A stretch of DNA of 64,000 nt from Rhodospirillaceae bacterium (GTDB taxonomy: Bacteria; Pseudomonadota; Alphaproteobacteria; Rhodospirillales; Rhodospirillaceae): positions 60,404-124,403 of the forward strand of contig JAPKDQ010000008.1 of the NCBI GenBank assembly GCA_028822445.1, given 5' to 3'. The position numbers were made by a program, and so were the translations under genes. Below the pieces are notes generated by a model. That model saw only the letters and a program-made list of their open reading frames with translations, made no database searches and had not been told where the DNA came from. How positions within the stretch are numbered: the first letter of the stretch is position 1; each line of letters starts with the position of its first letter. Below, piece after piece: positions 42,752 through 50,642 of this stretch.

Positions 42752-44163
42752 AATGTCGGCCATCCGGACATATCAGTTCCTGAAAGTATTTTGGCTGCGT
42801 TATCCATGGCGTCTTGAGGCACGATGGACCGTGGTGGGACTGGCGGCGGTGCACCGGGGCGTCCTGGTAGCGGTAAGCTTGCATCTATGCCTATTTTCGA
42901 CAGCGTCTTCGATCCAGCGGGTGTCGAGGGATCAAGAAGGGAGCCTGAAAGGCCATCTACAGTGAAACTATCGCGGCTCCACTGAACGCGCGTCGCTAGT
43001 GCAAACATCATTTCTGAATCATCAAAGATGTCTATGTCTTTATCGACTGCAATCGCCATCTTGAGGCGTCGATAGGATAGGGCGGCCATTAATGCGTCAC
43101 GCACTTCCCCTGGTCCCGGGTTTTCCACTTGGATGTAACCGTGAAACCGTCTGCCTTGGGCTGGAACATGAACGTTGGTGACGCTGGGTGCTACTTGCTT
43201 GCACAGGCCATAAACCTTGCCTTCCATGGTCATATTATCTGGCACCAGCATGTCCGTCAGGCCAGATCCGTAGTCATGATACAAGGCCCCTTTACGCATT
43301 GTGATGCTGGTTACGTTAACAACAGGCGCTGCAACTTGGGGGCCAGAATAGCCGGTGTATTCACCAAACGGGCCATCGGCTTCCAGAACGTCGCGGGGGA
43401 CGTAGCCCTCAATCACTATCTCTGCGTCAGCAGGAACCATAATTAGATCGCCAAATGTGCGGCTAGGCGTTACTCGAAGTGGTTCACCTAATAGCCCACC
43501 GCAAGCGCCCCAGTGGCTTTCCGGGTAATTCAATTTCGCCTGGGTTCCCATAAGAACGGCAGGGTGGTGTCCGATCCAAAATACGACCGGGCAGTCCTCG
43601 CCACGCGCCCAGAATTTCCGCATGTTGCGATTATTGTGAGAAGAGGGATAAGGAAAATAGGACATCCGTCTCTTTGATTTAATCCAACACCGTTGAATTG
43701 CTGTGTTATCTGTTTTGGTGTCTGGGTCATAGGTTGTGGCGTGTGCCGCGGTCAAATAGGGACCAGGATCTGTAACATGCTGTGTTAGAGCGGGAAGTCG
43801 GGTTAAATCAACATCATCCCCCTCGATTACGATTTCTTGTACAGGCGCGGTATCATTGCTGATCGTCTCTGGCGTAATTTGGGTGCCAGTGCGCTGAGCA
43901 TAAATGGGCGCTGCGGTCTGATGATCATTAATTCCCAATGATCGCGCGACGACAGCACGACTGGCTGTAAGGTTAGTAACCACTGGAATATCGCTCGTCG
44001 TGCCGTCTGCCATTAAGGGTTCGTCTACAACGACAATTGGGTGGCGGCCGGCTTTCTCTAGCGCGTATTGGAGGGCTGTAATCTGATGGCTGACTGACAT
44101 GGGCCCATCCGGATGAAAGACCGATTGCTTCTCAGCTTCTAAAAAAGTGCGAAGATCTAGTAT
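42748..44163 (-). CDS. ubiD: UbiD-family prenylated-FMN decarboxylase, probable ATA start
   Basis: 471 aa if started at 44163. The first canonical start is ATG 44100, but the 21 codons before it read LDLRTFLEAEKQSVFHPDGP, the conserved UbiD N terminus. The codon in front is ATA, with AGGGGG 8 bases upstream, exactly where ATG belongs. Family blocks: WIKSKRRMSYFP, FWIGHHPAVLMGTQA, GGLLGEPLRVTPSRTFGDL, and the active-site loop EADGPFGEYTGYSG, with Asp where Fdc1 has the first Glu of E-x4-E. Needs prFMN from UbiX (divergent gene). Decarboxylates aromatic or alpha,beta-unsaturated acids. The symbol marks the family, not a role in ubiquinone synthesis. First gene of a seven-gene operon. Confidence 0.9.
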   Translation of the reverse strand: MLDLRTFLEAEKQSVFHPDGPMSVSHQITALQYALEKAGRHPIVVVDEPLMADGTTSDIPVVTNLTASRAVVARSLGINDHQTAAPIYAQRTGTQITPETISNDTAPVQEIVIEGDDVDLTRLPALTQHVTDPGPYLTAAHATTYDPDTKTDNTAIQRCWIKSKRRMSYFPYPSSHNNRNMRKFWARGEDCPVVFWIGHHPAVLMGTQAKLNYPESHWGACGGLLGEPLRVTPSRTFGDLIMVPADAEIVIEGYVPRDVLEADGPFGEYTGYSGPQVAAPVVNVTSITMRKGALYHDYGSGLTDMLVPDNMTMEGKVYGLCKQVAPSVTNVHVPAQGRRFHGYIQVENPGPGEVRDALMAALSYRRLKMAIAVDKDIDIFDDSEMMFALATRVQWSRDSFTVDGLSGSLLDPSTPAGSKTLSKIGIDASLPLPGRPGAPPPVPPRSIVPQDAMDNAAKILSGTDMSGWPTL

Positions 44164-44197
44164 GGCAATATCCCCCTGAAGGAGTAATAGTTATAAA

Positions 44198-44213
44198 AGT
44201 ATGACTTTATACT
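44198..44213. promoter_or_regulatory. Inverted repeat AGTAT-N6-ATACT between ubiD and ubiX
   Basis: Perfect 5-bp arms (44198-44202, 44209-44213) in the divergent 200-base region, 35 bases upstream of the proposed ubiD start. Plausible site for the GntR/HutC-type regulator that ends the operon, whose family binds AT-rich palindromes of this size. Position and symmetry are the only evidence. Confidence 0.28.
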
Positions 44214-44361
44214 CAAGGGGAGTCTATTCGTCCGAGAAAGGCTATTAAATACAAGGTTCTAGCGGTTTATATATGAATCTAAACCTCTATATTAAATAGA
44301 ATTCAGGACTTTTTTACGCACTCTGGGTTAGAGTCTCTCAATATTTTCATAGGATGTAAGA

Positions 44362-44964
44362 ATGACGCAGGTGAAACGCCTCATCGTTGGAATTAGTGGG
44401 GCCTCGGGCGTCATATACGGAATCCGGCTGCTTGAAGTTTTGCGAGATACGCAGTTCGAATCCCATCTTGTGATGTCTCAGTCTGCAGAAGTCACGCTCG
44501 CCTATGAGTCGAGGCTGAAAGTGGCTGACGTCAAAGCGTTGGCCGACGTGGTGTATCCTAACGGTGATATTGGGGCTGCGATCTCTTCGGGGTCTTTTCA
44601 GACTGAAGGCATGGTGATTGCGCCCTGTTCCATACGATCGGCATCCGAAATTGCTACTGGCGTAACGTCGACCTTGCTGACACGCGCTGCTGATGTGGTC
44701 TTAAAGGAACGGCGACGGTTAATTTTGCTTGTGAGGGAGAGCCCACTACATACCGGACACCTGCGCATGTTGACCCATCTATCTGAGATCGGCGCGATTA
44801 TTGCTCCACCAGTGCCAGCCTTCTACGCCAACCCTAAATCTGTTGATGATTTGGTAAACCACACTGTTGGCAGATTACTCGATATGTTTGGATTAGAGTC
44901 CGGCCTCGTAAAGAGGTGGGGAGAACCAGACGGCTCAGGTAAAGCACCCAAGCGCAAAAGCTGA
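44362..44964 (+). CDS. ubiX: UbiX-type flavin prenyltransferase
   Basis: 200 aa. RLIVGISGASGVIYGIRLLE (residues 6-25) is the FMN/Rossmann start; SSGSFQTEGMVIAPCSIRSA (about 76-95) and LKERRRLILLVRESPLHTGH (about 114-133) are the dimethylallyl-phosphate and flavin blocks, and PAFYANPKSVDDLV closes the active site. Makes prenylated FMN from FMN and dimethylallyl monophosphate for UbiD enzymes. Divergent from the UbiD operon, so most likely supplies it, although ubiquinone synthesis is possible. The TIGR02444 gene follows after 20 bases. Confidence 0.95.
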   Translation: MTQVKRLIVGISGASGVIYGIRLLEVLRDTQFESHLVMSQSAEVTLAYESRLKVADVKALADVVYPNGDIGAAISSGSFQTEGMVIAPCSIRSASEIATGVTSTLLTRAADVVLKERRRLILLVRESPLHTGHLRMLTHLSEIGAIIAPPVPAFYANPKSVDDLVNHTVGRLLDMFGLESGLVKRWGEPDGSGKAPKRKS

Positions 44965-44984
44965 CAATAGAGGTCCCGTTAGGC

Positions 44985-45548
44985 ATGACTGAAGAAACGG
45001 GCAGAGAAATAGCCAAAGGAAACCCGTTCTGGGAATTCGCAACATCCGCATACAGTCAGCCTGGCGTGGAAAAAGCGATGCTGTCTCTCCAAGACCGGAT
45101 GGGCGTTGATATCAATATGGTCCTATTCTGCGTTTGGCTGGCGGCCTATAAAGGGCCAAACGGTAACGGCCTTGCAGAGCACCTAGCGGGAGCGTTGCAG
45201 ATATCGGGTGAATGGCAGCGTGGTCTCGTTGGGCCGCTCCGCACCTGCAGAGAGAACTTAAAAATTGTTGTTGAGGGGCCCGACCTTAGTGGCAGAAACC
45301 GCGAAGTTGCCAACGCATTAAGGGGGCGCCTCAAAGCGAATGAGTTAGACCTTGAGGCGTTACAAATTTTGGTTCTCTACGGCCTTGTAGCCACGGGTGG
45401 CCTTGACGAAGGCGAACCTATTGATGTCGTTACGCAAAAGGAAGACGCGCAGAACAACCTGAACGTCTACTTCGAGGCAACCAGCGTTACCCTAGACCAT
45501 TTGGCTCAGGGGCACGTCCTTCGCTTATTGAATAACGTGTTCCAGTAA
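44985..45548 (+). CDS. TIGR02444 / DUF2390 family protein
   Basis: 187 aa. The start GNPFWEFATSAYSQPGVEKA (about 12-31), LQDRMGVDINMVLFCVWLA and a WQRGLVGPLR segment are hallmarks of TIGR02444 proteins, small helical cytoplasmic proteins in alpha- and gammaproteobacteria. No function is established. The C-terminal third (residues 110-187) is longer than in the shortest members. It lies 20 bases after ubiX on the same strand and 8 bases from the convergent SDR array, so it probably shares the ubiX transcript by chance or as a housekeeping gene. Confidence 0.85.
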   Translation: MTEETGREIAKGNPFWEFATSAYSQPGVEKAMLSLQDRMGVDINMVLFCVWLAAYKGPNGNGLAEHLAGALQISGEWQRGLVGPLRTCRENLKIVVEGPDLSGRNREVANALRGRLKANELDLEALQILVLYGLVATGGLDEGEPIDVVTQKEDAQNNLNVYFEATSVTLDHLAQGHVLRLLNNVFQ

Positions 45549-45556
45549 GTTGACTT

Positions 45557-46336
45557 TTACCAAGGAATGGCTTCGCCATTGTAGTTAATCGGCAGTCCAA
45601 CGGTATCCGCATTGATGTTGTCGATTACTGTCATAAGGCCTGCGACGCTCTCATCAACGGTTATAGACCCTGGGCCCCTGAACCCTGACGCGAATAGGAG
45701 TTCTGTCTGGACTTGGCCCGGAGCGATTAAGCCAATGACATACCCTTTGCCTTTAAGGTCCGCATGGATGGCTCGCATTGCCATATTCACCGCCGCTTTA
45801 GACATCCGGTATCCATAGAACCGACCCAATCGTTGAGTAAGTGTCATGGAGCCGAGGCCTGATGTCATGGTTAGGATTTTCTTCTGCTCACTTGCGGCAA
45901 CGTGAGGCAGAAACGCTTTCGCCATTTTCATTGGTCCATAGACGTTTACGTCCATGATGAACTTGATTTCATCGTAATCGATATTTTGGGCATTCTGCTT
46001 TTCGATGTCGCCCAGTACACCAGCATTATTTAGTAAAACATCAATCGCTGTGCCTTCGTATTTAGACGCAAGCGCTGCGATTTCCCCATCATCAGTTACG
46101 TCTAACTCATCGACAGTAAGGTTGTCGTATTTATCCGCTAATGTATTGAGTTCATCTGCTTTGGCGGGGTTTCGGGCTGTTGCGATCACACGCCAGCCGC
46201 GGTCTGCATAAGCCTCGGTAAGGCCCAAGCCGATGCCACGATTGGAACCCGTAATGAGAACTGTTTCTGCGTCTGCAAACGAGGGCAGGCTCAAAACGAG
46301 GGCTAGGACAGTTGTATGTATAATTTTTAGCATCAT
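45557..46336 (-). CDS. Exported C-factor-like SDR 1 (array)
   Basis: 259 aa. Residues 1-23 are a signal sequence ending FADA, and the SDR fold begins at once with ETVLITGSNRGIG (NAD motif about 29-36). NNAG is intact, and the catalytic motif reads YRMSK after LTQRLGRFYG. The C terminus NYNGEAIPW is the C-factor/sniffer-type ending. The cleavage-site fit (A-D-A) directly before strand 1 means nothing of the enzyme is lost on export. The signal has Lys at position 4 and no twin Arg. Last gene of the array, 28 bases after SDR 2. Confidence 0.88.
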   Translation of the reverse strand: MMLKIIHTTVLALVLSLPSFADAETVLITGSNRGIGLGLTEAYADRGWRVIATARNPAKADELNTLADKYDNLTVDELDVTDDGEIAALASKYEGTAIDVLLNNAGVLGDIEKQNAQNIDYDEIKFIMDVNVYGPMKMAKAFLPHVAASEQKKILTMTSGLGSMTLTQRLGRFYGYRMSKAAVNMAMRAIHADLKGKGYVIGLIAPGQVQTELLFASGFRGPGSITVDESVAGLMTVIDNINADTVGLPINYNGEAIPW

Positions 46337-46364
46337 AGTTCCTTTGATTGAGCGAGTTCCGTGA

Positions 46365-47147
46365 TCACCATGGAACGGTATCGCCGTTATAAATGATGTA
46401 TTGGCCCGAAGTCTCTGGCCCCAAATTTTCGATATTGCGAATGACGCCGGTCACGCTGTCTTCAGTGGCCATACCCATGCCGCCGTACCCAGCCTGTTGA
46501 AGAAGCCGAGTTTCGACTATGCCGGGCGCTAGAATGCCTACGTGAATGCCGCGGGGTGCTAGTTCAACTGATAGAGCGCGGTACCCCATATTGATCGCTG
46601 TCTTTGACATTCTGTAGAGATAGAGTGCTTTGTAAAAGGGTGAAGGCTGAACATTTCTTAGAGAAGCTGTGCCAGACGTAATGACGCTAATTTTTTTCTG
46701 TTTGCTTGCAGCAACATGCTCAAGGAAGGCCTCGGCCATTTTCATCGGCCCAATAGCGTTTGTTTTGTAGACCTGTTCCATGGACGCGAAGTCAATGGAA
46801 CCTATGCTTTGGACATCTGGCGCTCCGCCAAGAATGCCAGCATTATTCATGAGGACATCTATCGGTGTTCCCGCTAACTTTTTCGCCAGAGCATCTATTT
46901 GTTCGTGATCACTGACATCAAGGACTTCAATTCTGAGGTTGTCATACTGTGCGCTCAAGGCTTGCAAGTCGTCGTCATCAGCAGGCGTGCGGCTCGTCGC
47001 TATGACGTCCCACCCCAAATCGGCGTACTGACGGGCAAGTTCTAGCCCGATGCCTCTGTTAGAACCTGTAATAAGAACTGTTGCGGCCTCTGCGGCAACT
47101 GTCCAGCATGTCGCCGCAAGTGCGGCGGCAAATATTGGCATACGCAT
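46365..47147 (-). CDS. Exported C-factor-like SDR 2 (array)
   Basis: 260 aa. Signal of about 21 residues (PIFAAALAATCWTVAAEA) with Arg at position 2, then ATVLITGSNRGIGLELA. NNAGILGG and the catalytic YRMSK in YLYRMSKTAINM are intact; Ser in ITSGTASL. C terminus IYNGDTVPW. Longer loop before the Tyr (NVQPSPFYKAL) than in the others. Sits 23 bases after SDR 3 and 28 before SDR 1, so the three should share one transcript. All substrate residues differ from SDR 1 in the loop after the catalytic helix, suggesting different specificity. Confidence 0.88.
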   Translation of the reverse strand: MRMPIFAAALAATCWTVAAEAATVLITGSNRGIGLELARQYADLGWDVIATSRTPADDDDLQALSAQYDNLRIEVLDVSDHEQIDALAKKLAGTPIDVLMNNAGILGGAPDVQSIGSIDFASMEQVYKTNAIGPMKMAEAFLEHVAASKQKKISVITSGTASLRNVQPSPFYKALYLYRMSKTAINMGYRALSVELAPRGIHVGILAPGIVETRLLQQAGYGGMGMATEDSVTGVIRNIENLGPETSGQYIIYNGDTVPW

Positions 47148-47170
47148 ATCAAATGCTCCGGGCGAATAAA

Positions 47171-47950
47171 TTAGAAGGGTTGTTCAGTTCCGTCGTAACG
47201 GTAATAAGCGCCAGAGTCTTCGACGGTTAGTCCCTCGATCACTGAGATCATGCCCCTGATACTATCAGCCGGCGAGATTAAGCCTGGGAAATTGACGTCG
47301 CCAAGCTTTTCAACTTTGACTGTGCCAGGTGAAAGTAGAGCGACCGTTACACCATCTCCTTTAAGATCGTTGGCAACATTCTTCATGTACATGTTTAGGG
47401 CCGCTTTGGACGCCTTATACCAATAGCCACCAGCCATGTTGGGACCCTTGTAGCCGAACGAACCAGCGAGTGAGCTGACGGCAAGAATCTTTTTATCTTC
47501 GCTGGCTTTTACATGGGGTGCGAAAGCTTCACTGATTTTGAGCGGGCCAAGTGCATTGATGCGCATGAAGTTTTCCCAGTCGGCGTATGCCAGTGTGCCA
47601 AAGGACTGAGGTGCCGGATTACGGAAATCACCGGTGATTCCTGCGTTGTTGATGAGAACGTCGATCGCCGTGCCTTCCAGTTTTCTTGCTAACACATCAA
47701 TCTGCTCGTGATTGGTTACGTCCATGGTCTCGACGCGTACTTGATCTGGGTACTGAGCACGAAGCGTTTCTATGCTTTCGGGTGCCGTGGATCGTCTATG
47801 TGTCGCTACGACATCCCAACCTTTAGCCGCGTATTGTTTAGCAAACTCGAGCCCGATGCCCGAGTTGGAGCCCGTAATCAAAACGGTTTTTGCGTCGGCA
47901 GACGTTGCCAAAAATACGGCGATGGCCGCCGCTGCGATTGTTATGCTCAT
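47171..47950 (-). CDS. Exported C-factor-like SDR 3 (array)
   Basis: 259 aa. Signal of about 20 residues (ITIAAAAIAVFLATSADA), the only one without an N-terminal Lys/Arg, then KTVLITGSNSGIG. NNAGITGDF, Ser in AVSSLAGSFGYKG and catalytic YKASK. C terminus YRYDGTEQPF, with Phe rather than Trp at the very end. A 146-base space separates it from SDR 4, so a promoter for SDR 3-2-1 may lie there. The weak positive charge makes a membrane anchor an alternative to a cleaved signal. Confidence 0.87.
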   Translation of the reverse strand: MSITIAAAAIAVFLATSADAKTVLITGSNSGIGLEFAKQYAAKGWDVVATHRRSTAPESIETLRAQYPDQVRVETMDVTNHEQIDVLARKLEGTAIDVLINNAGITGDFRNPAPQSFGTLAYADWENFMRINALGPLKISEAFAPHVKASEDKKILAVSSLAGSFGYKGPNMAGGYWYKASKAALNMYMKNVANDLKGDGVTVALLSPGTVKVEKLGDVNFPGLISPADSIRGMISVIEGLTVEDSGAYYRYDGTEQPF

Positions 47951-48096
47951 GAGAGGCTCCTTGAATGATTGGTTATCGATCCAGGACTATAGCTGTGCTT
48001 GGCGCCGAACCTTGTATTCCCAGCCCGCATGACCGCAGTGCGGAATTTTGGCCATTAAGGCTCCTGTCTCCTCATGTTAGCGTTAGCGTTATGGCG

Positions 48097-48861
48097 TTAC
48101 CAAGTCATCTCTTCGCCTGTGTTGGAGAAGTATTTACCGGACATTTCTGTGTTATACTTTTCGATCATGGATATGGACCGCGATACACTCGTTTCCACGT
48201 CAATCATCATTTGTTTTGGCAGGCCTGCAGTGAAATCTGTGTCTACGAACCCCGGCGTCAGAATACCGATAATAACGCCTTTCTCTTCTATGGTTGGATT
48301 ATTGGCTACATTTTTCATTACCATATTGAGGGCCGATTTGCTCGCCCTGTAGAAGGCTTGTCGTGAGCCTCGGACTTGAGAGAGGCGGCCCTCTGAGGAC
48401 GATATATTGATCACTTTTTTTTGCTCGCTTGCAGCCACGTGTTCTATGAAGGCCTCAGTCACTTTGAGTGGGCCGAGCACGTTAATGTTCATAACGTCGT
48501 TGAACACGGAATAATCGACGGTTCCAAACTCTTGCGTGTTGCGACCACCTGCAATACCAGCGTTGTTAATGAGGACATCAATCGCGATGCCGCGTAATTT
48601 TTCGGCGAGAGTATCGATTCCTGCGTGATCGGTCACATCGAGTGTTTCCGTTCGTACGTTCTCGTGTGCAGAGGCCAAAGCCAGCAACGCATCATCGTCC
48701 TCTGGTGAGCGGGCCGTGGCGATGACATTCCACCCTTGTTCGGCGTAGCGCTTTGCAAACTCGAGCCCGATCCCGCGACTGGCACCAGTAATTAAAACGG
48801 TGGACGCGTTAGCAGAGGAAAAGGCAAAAAGAGAAAATAGTAATGTGGCAGCGCGGATCAT
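48097..48861 (-). CDS. Exported C-factor-like SDR 4 (array)
   Basis: 254 aa. Signal of about 19 residues (RAATLLFSLFAFSSANA), then STVLITGASRGIG. NNAGIAGG, Ser in INISSSEGRLSQ and catalytic YRASK in FYRASKSALNMVMK. C terminus FSNTGEEMTW. Shows the YAEQGWNVIATARSPEDDDA segment also seen with small changes in SDR 5 and 6. It ends the upstream half of the array and has 146 bases of non-coding sequence behind it. Confidence 0.88.
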   Translation of the reverse strand: MIRAATLLFSLFAFSSANASTVLITGASRGIGLEFAKRYAEQGWNVIATARSPEDDDALLALASAHENVRTETLDVTDHAGIDTLAEKLRGIAIDVLINNAGIAGGRNTQEFGTVDYSVFNDVMNINVLGPLKVTEAFIEHVAASEQKKVINISSSEGRLSQVRGSRQAFYRASKSALNMVMKNVANNPTIEEKGVIIGILTPGFVDTDFTAGLPKQMMIDVETSVSRSISMIEKYNTEMSGKYFSNTGEEMTW

Positions 48862-48889
48862 GATTGTGTCCTTATGATTAAATCTCTGT

Positions 48890-49699
48890 TTACCATGGAA
48901 TTGTGCGGCCGTCGTAATTCAGGAAATCACCGGATTGGTTCATCGATAGAGCGTCTAGCGTTGAAATCATCTGGGAGATGCTTTCTTCAGTAGTTAAGGG
49001 CTGGAACTGCTTGTAGTCGTAGTCCGTTGCAGTTTCCGCTTCCTCTTGGGTGAGTCCCACGGCTTCCCGGAGCATGCGAGTATCGACCGCTCCGGGCATG
49101 AAAATAGCGACAGCAATGCCCTGTTTTTTCACCAGCATTGCCGTGCCACGCATGGCCATGTTCACTGCAGCCTTGCTGATTGCGTAATAGGGTGCGCCGG
49201 GTGGGTTTCGGATGGAAGCGATGGAGCCAGCTGTGCTCGATATGACGGCTATTTTTTTGGTTTCACTGGCGGCGACATGAGGAGCGAAGGCTTCGGAGAT
49301 TTTTAGAGGGGCGAAGACATTTACGTCCATGACCTGGCGGAAGAGATCACGATCCAGTGCACCCCAAGTCTGGCGGGGTCGGTCCCCAAACATACCAGCA
49401 TTGTTGATCAACACATCGATAGGGGTGCCGCTATATTTCTCGGCCAGTGCGGTGATGCCGTCCAAATCAGTAACGTCCAGTTTCTCGATTGTGACTTTTT
49501 TATTGGCGGTGGCGAAGGCTTGTAGGTCCTGATCGTCCTCGGGAGACCTGCTGGTCGCTATAACGTCCCAACCCATGGCCGCATATTGAGTAACGAATTC
49601 CAAGCCGAGCCCCCGGTTAGAGCCGGTGATTAATACGGTTTTGGCGGTCGCAGTCTGAGCCAACAGCATTGCGGTGACCAGAGTGATAAGTCGTAGCAT
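48890..49699 (-). CDS. Exported C-factor-like SDR 5 (array)
   Basis: 269 aa from the ATG at 49699. The frame extends to a TTG at 49732 that would overlap SDR 6, but AGGA 9 bases before the ATG and the signal sequence that then starts the protein (LRLITLVTAMLLAQTATA) support 49699. Then KTVLITGSNRGLG. NNAGMFGDRP, Ser in VISSTAGSIAS, catalytic YAISK. It has about 15 extra residues near the end (GLTQEEAETATDYDYKQFQP) compared with the other members. C terminus NYDGRTIPW. 28 bases before SDR 4. Confidence 0.88.
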   Translation of the reverse strand: MLRLITLVTAMLLAQTATAKTVLITGSNRGLGLEFVTQYAAMGWDVIATSRSPEDDQDLQAFATANKKVTIEKLDVTDLDGITALAEKYSGTPIDVLINNAGMFGDRPRQTWGALDRDLFRQVMDVNVFAPLKISEAFAPHVAASETKKIAVISSTAGSIASIRNPPGAPYYAISKAAVNMAMRGTAMLVKKQGIAVAIFMPGAVDTRMLREAVGLTQEEAETATDYDYKQFQPLTTEESISQMISTLDALSMNQSGDFLNYDGRTIPW

Positions 49700-49725
49700 C
49701 GATATAATTCCTGTCTTTTCTGGTC

Positions 49726-50478
49726 TCACCAAGCAATGGGTTCGCCGGTGTATTGCATAAACGTGCCACTGGTTTCTGAGGTGTACCAGTCGACAACAGT
49801 ACGGATGCCCGTTGCACTCTCTTCAACTGAGACTTTCGGAATATCAAAGGGCGCAGACATGTCAGTATCGATAACACCGGGGTGAATCATGCCGACGATG
49901 ATGCCGCGTTCAGCCGTGTCCTTGGCAAAATTCCGCATGAGCATGTTCAATGCTGTTTTGCTGGCCCTATAGAAATAGATATTGCCATTGGCCAGGCTTA
50001 TTGAGCCGACAACACTAGAGATGTTCATTATTTTCTTAGTTTTGCTGGCTTCAACGTGCTCGAGAAAGGCGTCCGCGATCTTGAGTGGGCCAAAGGTATT
50101 TGTCGCAAACAGCGGCTCGGCGGCTGAGAAGTCGAGGTTGGCTAGGCGCTGGGCGCCTGGGTCTCCGAGAATGCCAGCGTTATTAATTAGAACTTCGATG
50201 GCTGTTCCACGGAGTTCGTCTGCGAGGTCATCAATCTGGCTGTGGTCTGTGACGTCCAGAGCCGCGATACGAACAGAGGCATATTGTGTCGCAAGTGCTT
50301 GTAACTCTGCGTCATCATCGGGAGTTCTAGCCGTCGCAATGACTGTCCAGCCGTCGGCCGCGTACTGAGAGGCGAGTTCAAAGCCCAGCCCGCGATTGGA
50401 CCCTGTAATAAGAACGGTTTTTGCGCTTGCATCAATGGACACGCATACTAGGGCAAGGCCAAGTAGCAATATTTTCAT
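49726..50478 (-). CDS. Exported C-factor-like SDR 6 (array)
   Basis: 250 aa. Signal of about 19 residues (KILLLGLALVCVSIDASA), then KTVLITGSNRGLGFELA. NNAGILGDPG, Ser in NISSVVGSISLANG and catalytic YRASK in YFYRASKTALNM. C terminus QYTGEPIAW. First gene of the array; divergent from the lipoprotein binding-protein gene with 164 bases between, so the array promoter should be there. The GDP/ILGD segment is shared with SDR 1. Confidence 0.88.
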   Translation of the reverse strand: MKILLLGLALVCVSIDASAKTVLITGSNRGLGFELASQYAADGWTVIATARTPDDDAELQALATQYASVRIAALDVTDHSQIDDLADELRGTAIEVLINNAGILGDPGAQRLANLDFSAAEPLFATNTFGPLKIADAFLEHVEASKTKKIMNISSVVGSISLANGNIYFYRASKTALNMLMRNFAKDTAERGIIVGMIHPGVIDTDMSAPFDIPKVSVEESATGIRTVVDWYTSETSGTFMQYTGEPIAW

Positions 50479-50642
50479 TTTGGCGCTCTTTTTTGGCAGT
50501 GATGTACTTTAGGTAGAGATGGTATGGCGGTCAGGTGAGATAGGGAAGGGCGGCTGGCGTCAATCTGCTTGGATAAGTATTCCCTGACACGCATATACTA
50601 GGTGTAGTCGCCGTCAGTATTCAGCCAACCTCAAAGGATCGT

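Noticed and set aside
45557..50478. The SDR array as a fatty-acid or polyketide synthesis cluster
   Set aside because: No ketosynthase, acyl carrier protein or dehydratase is present, and the proteins end like C-factor SDRs and carry export signals.
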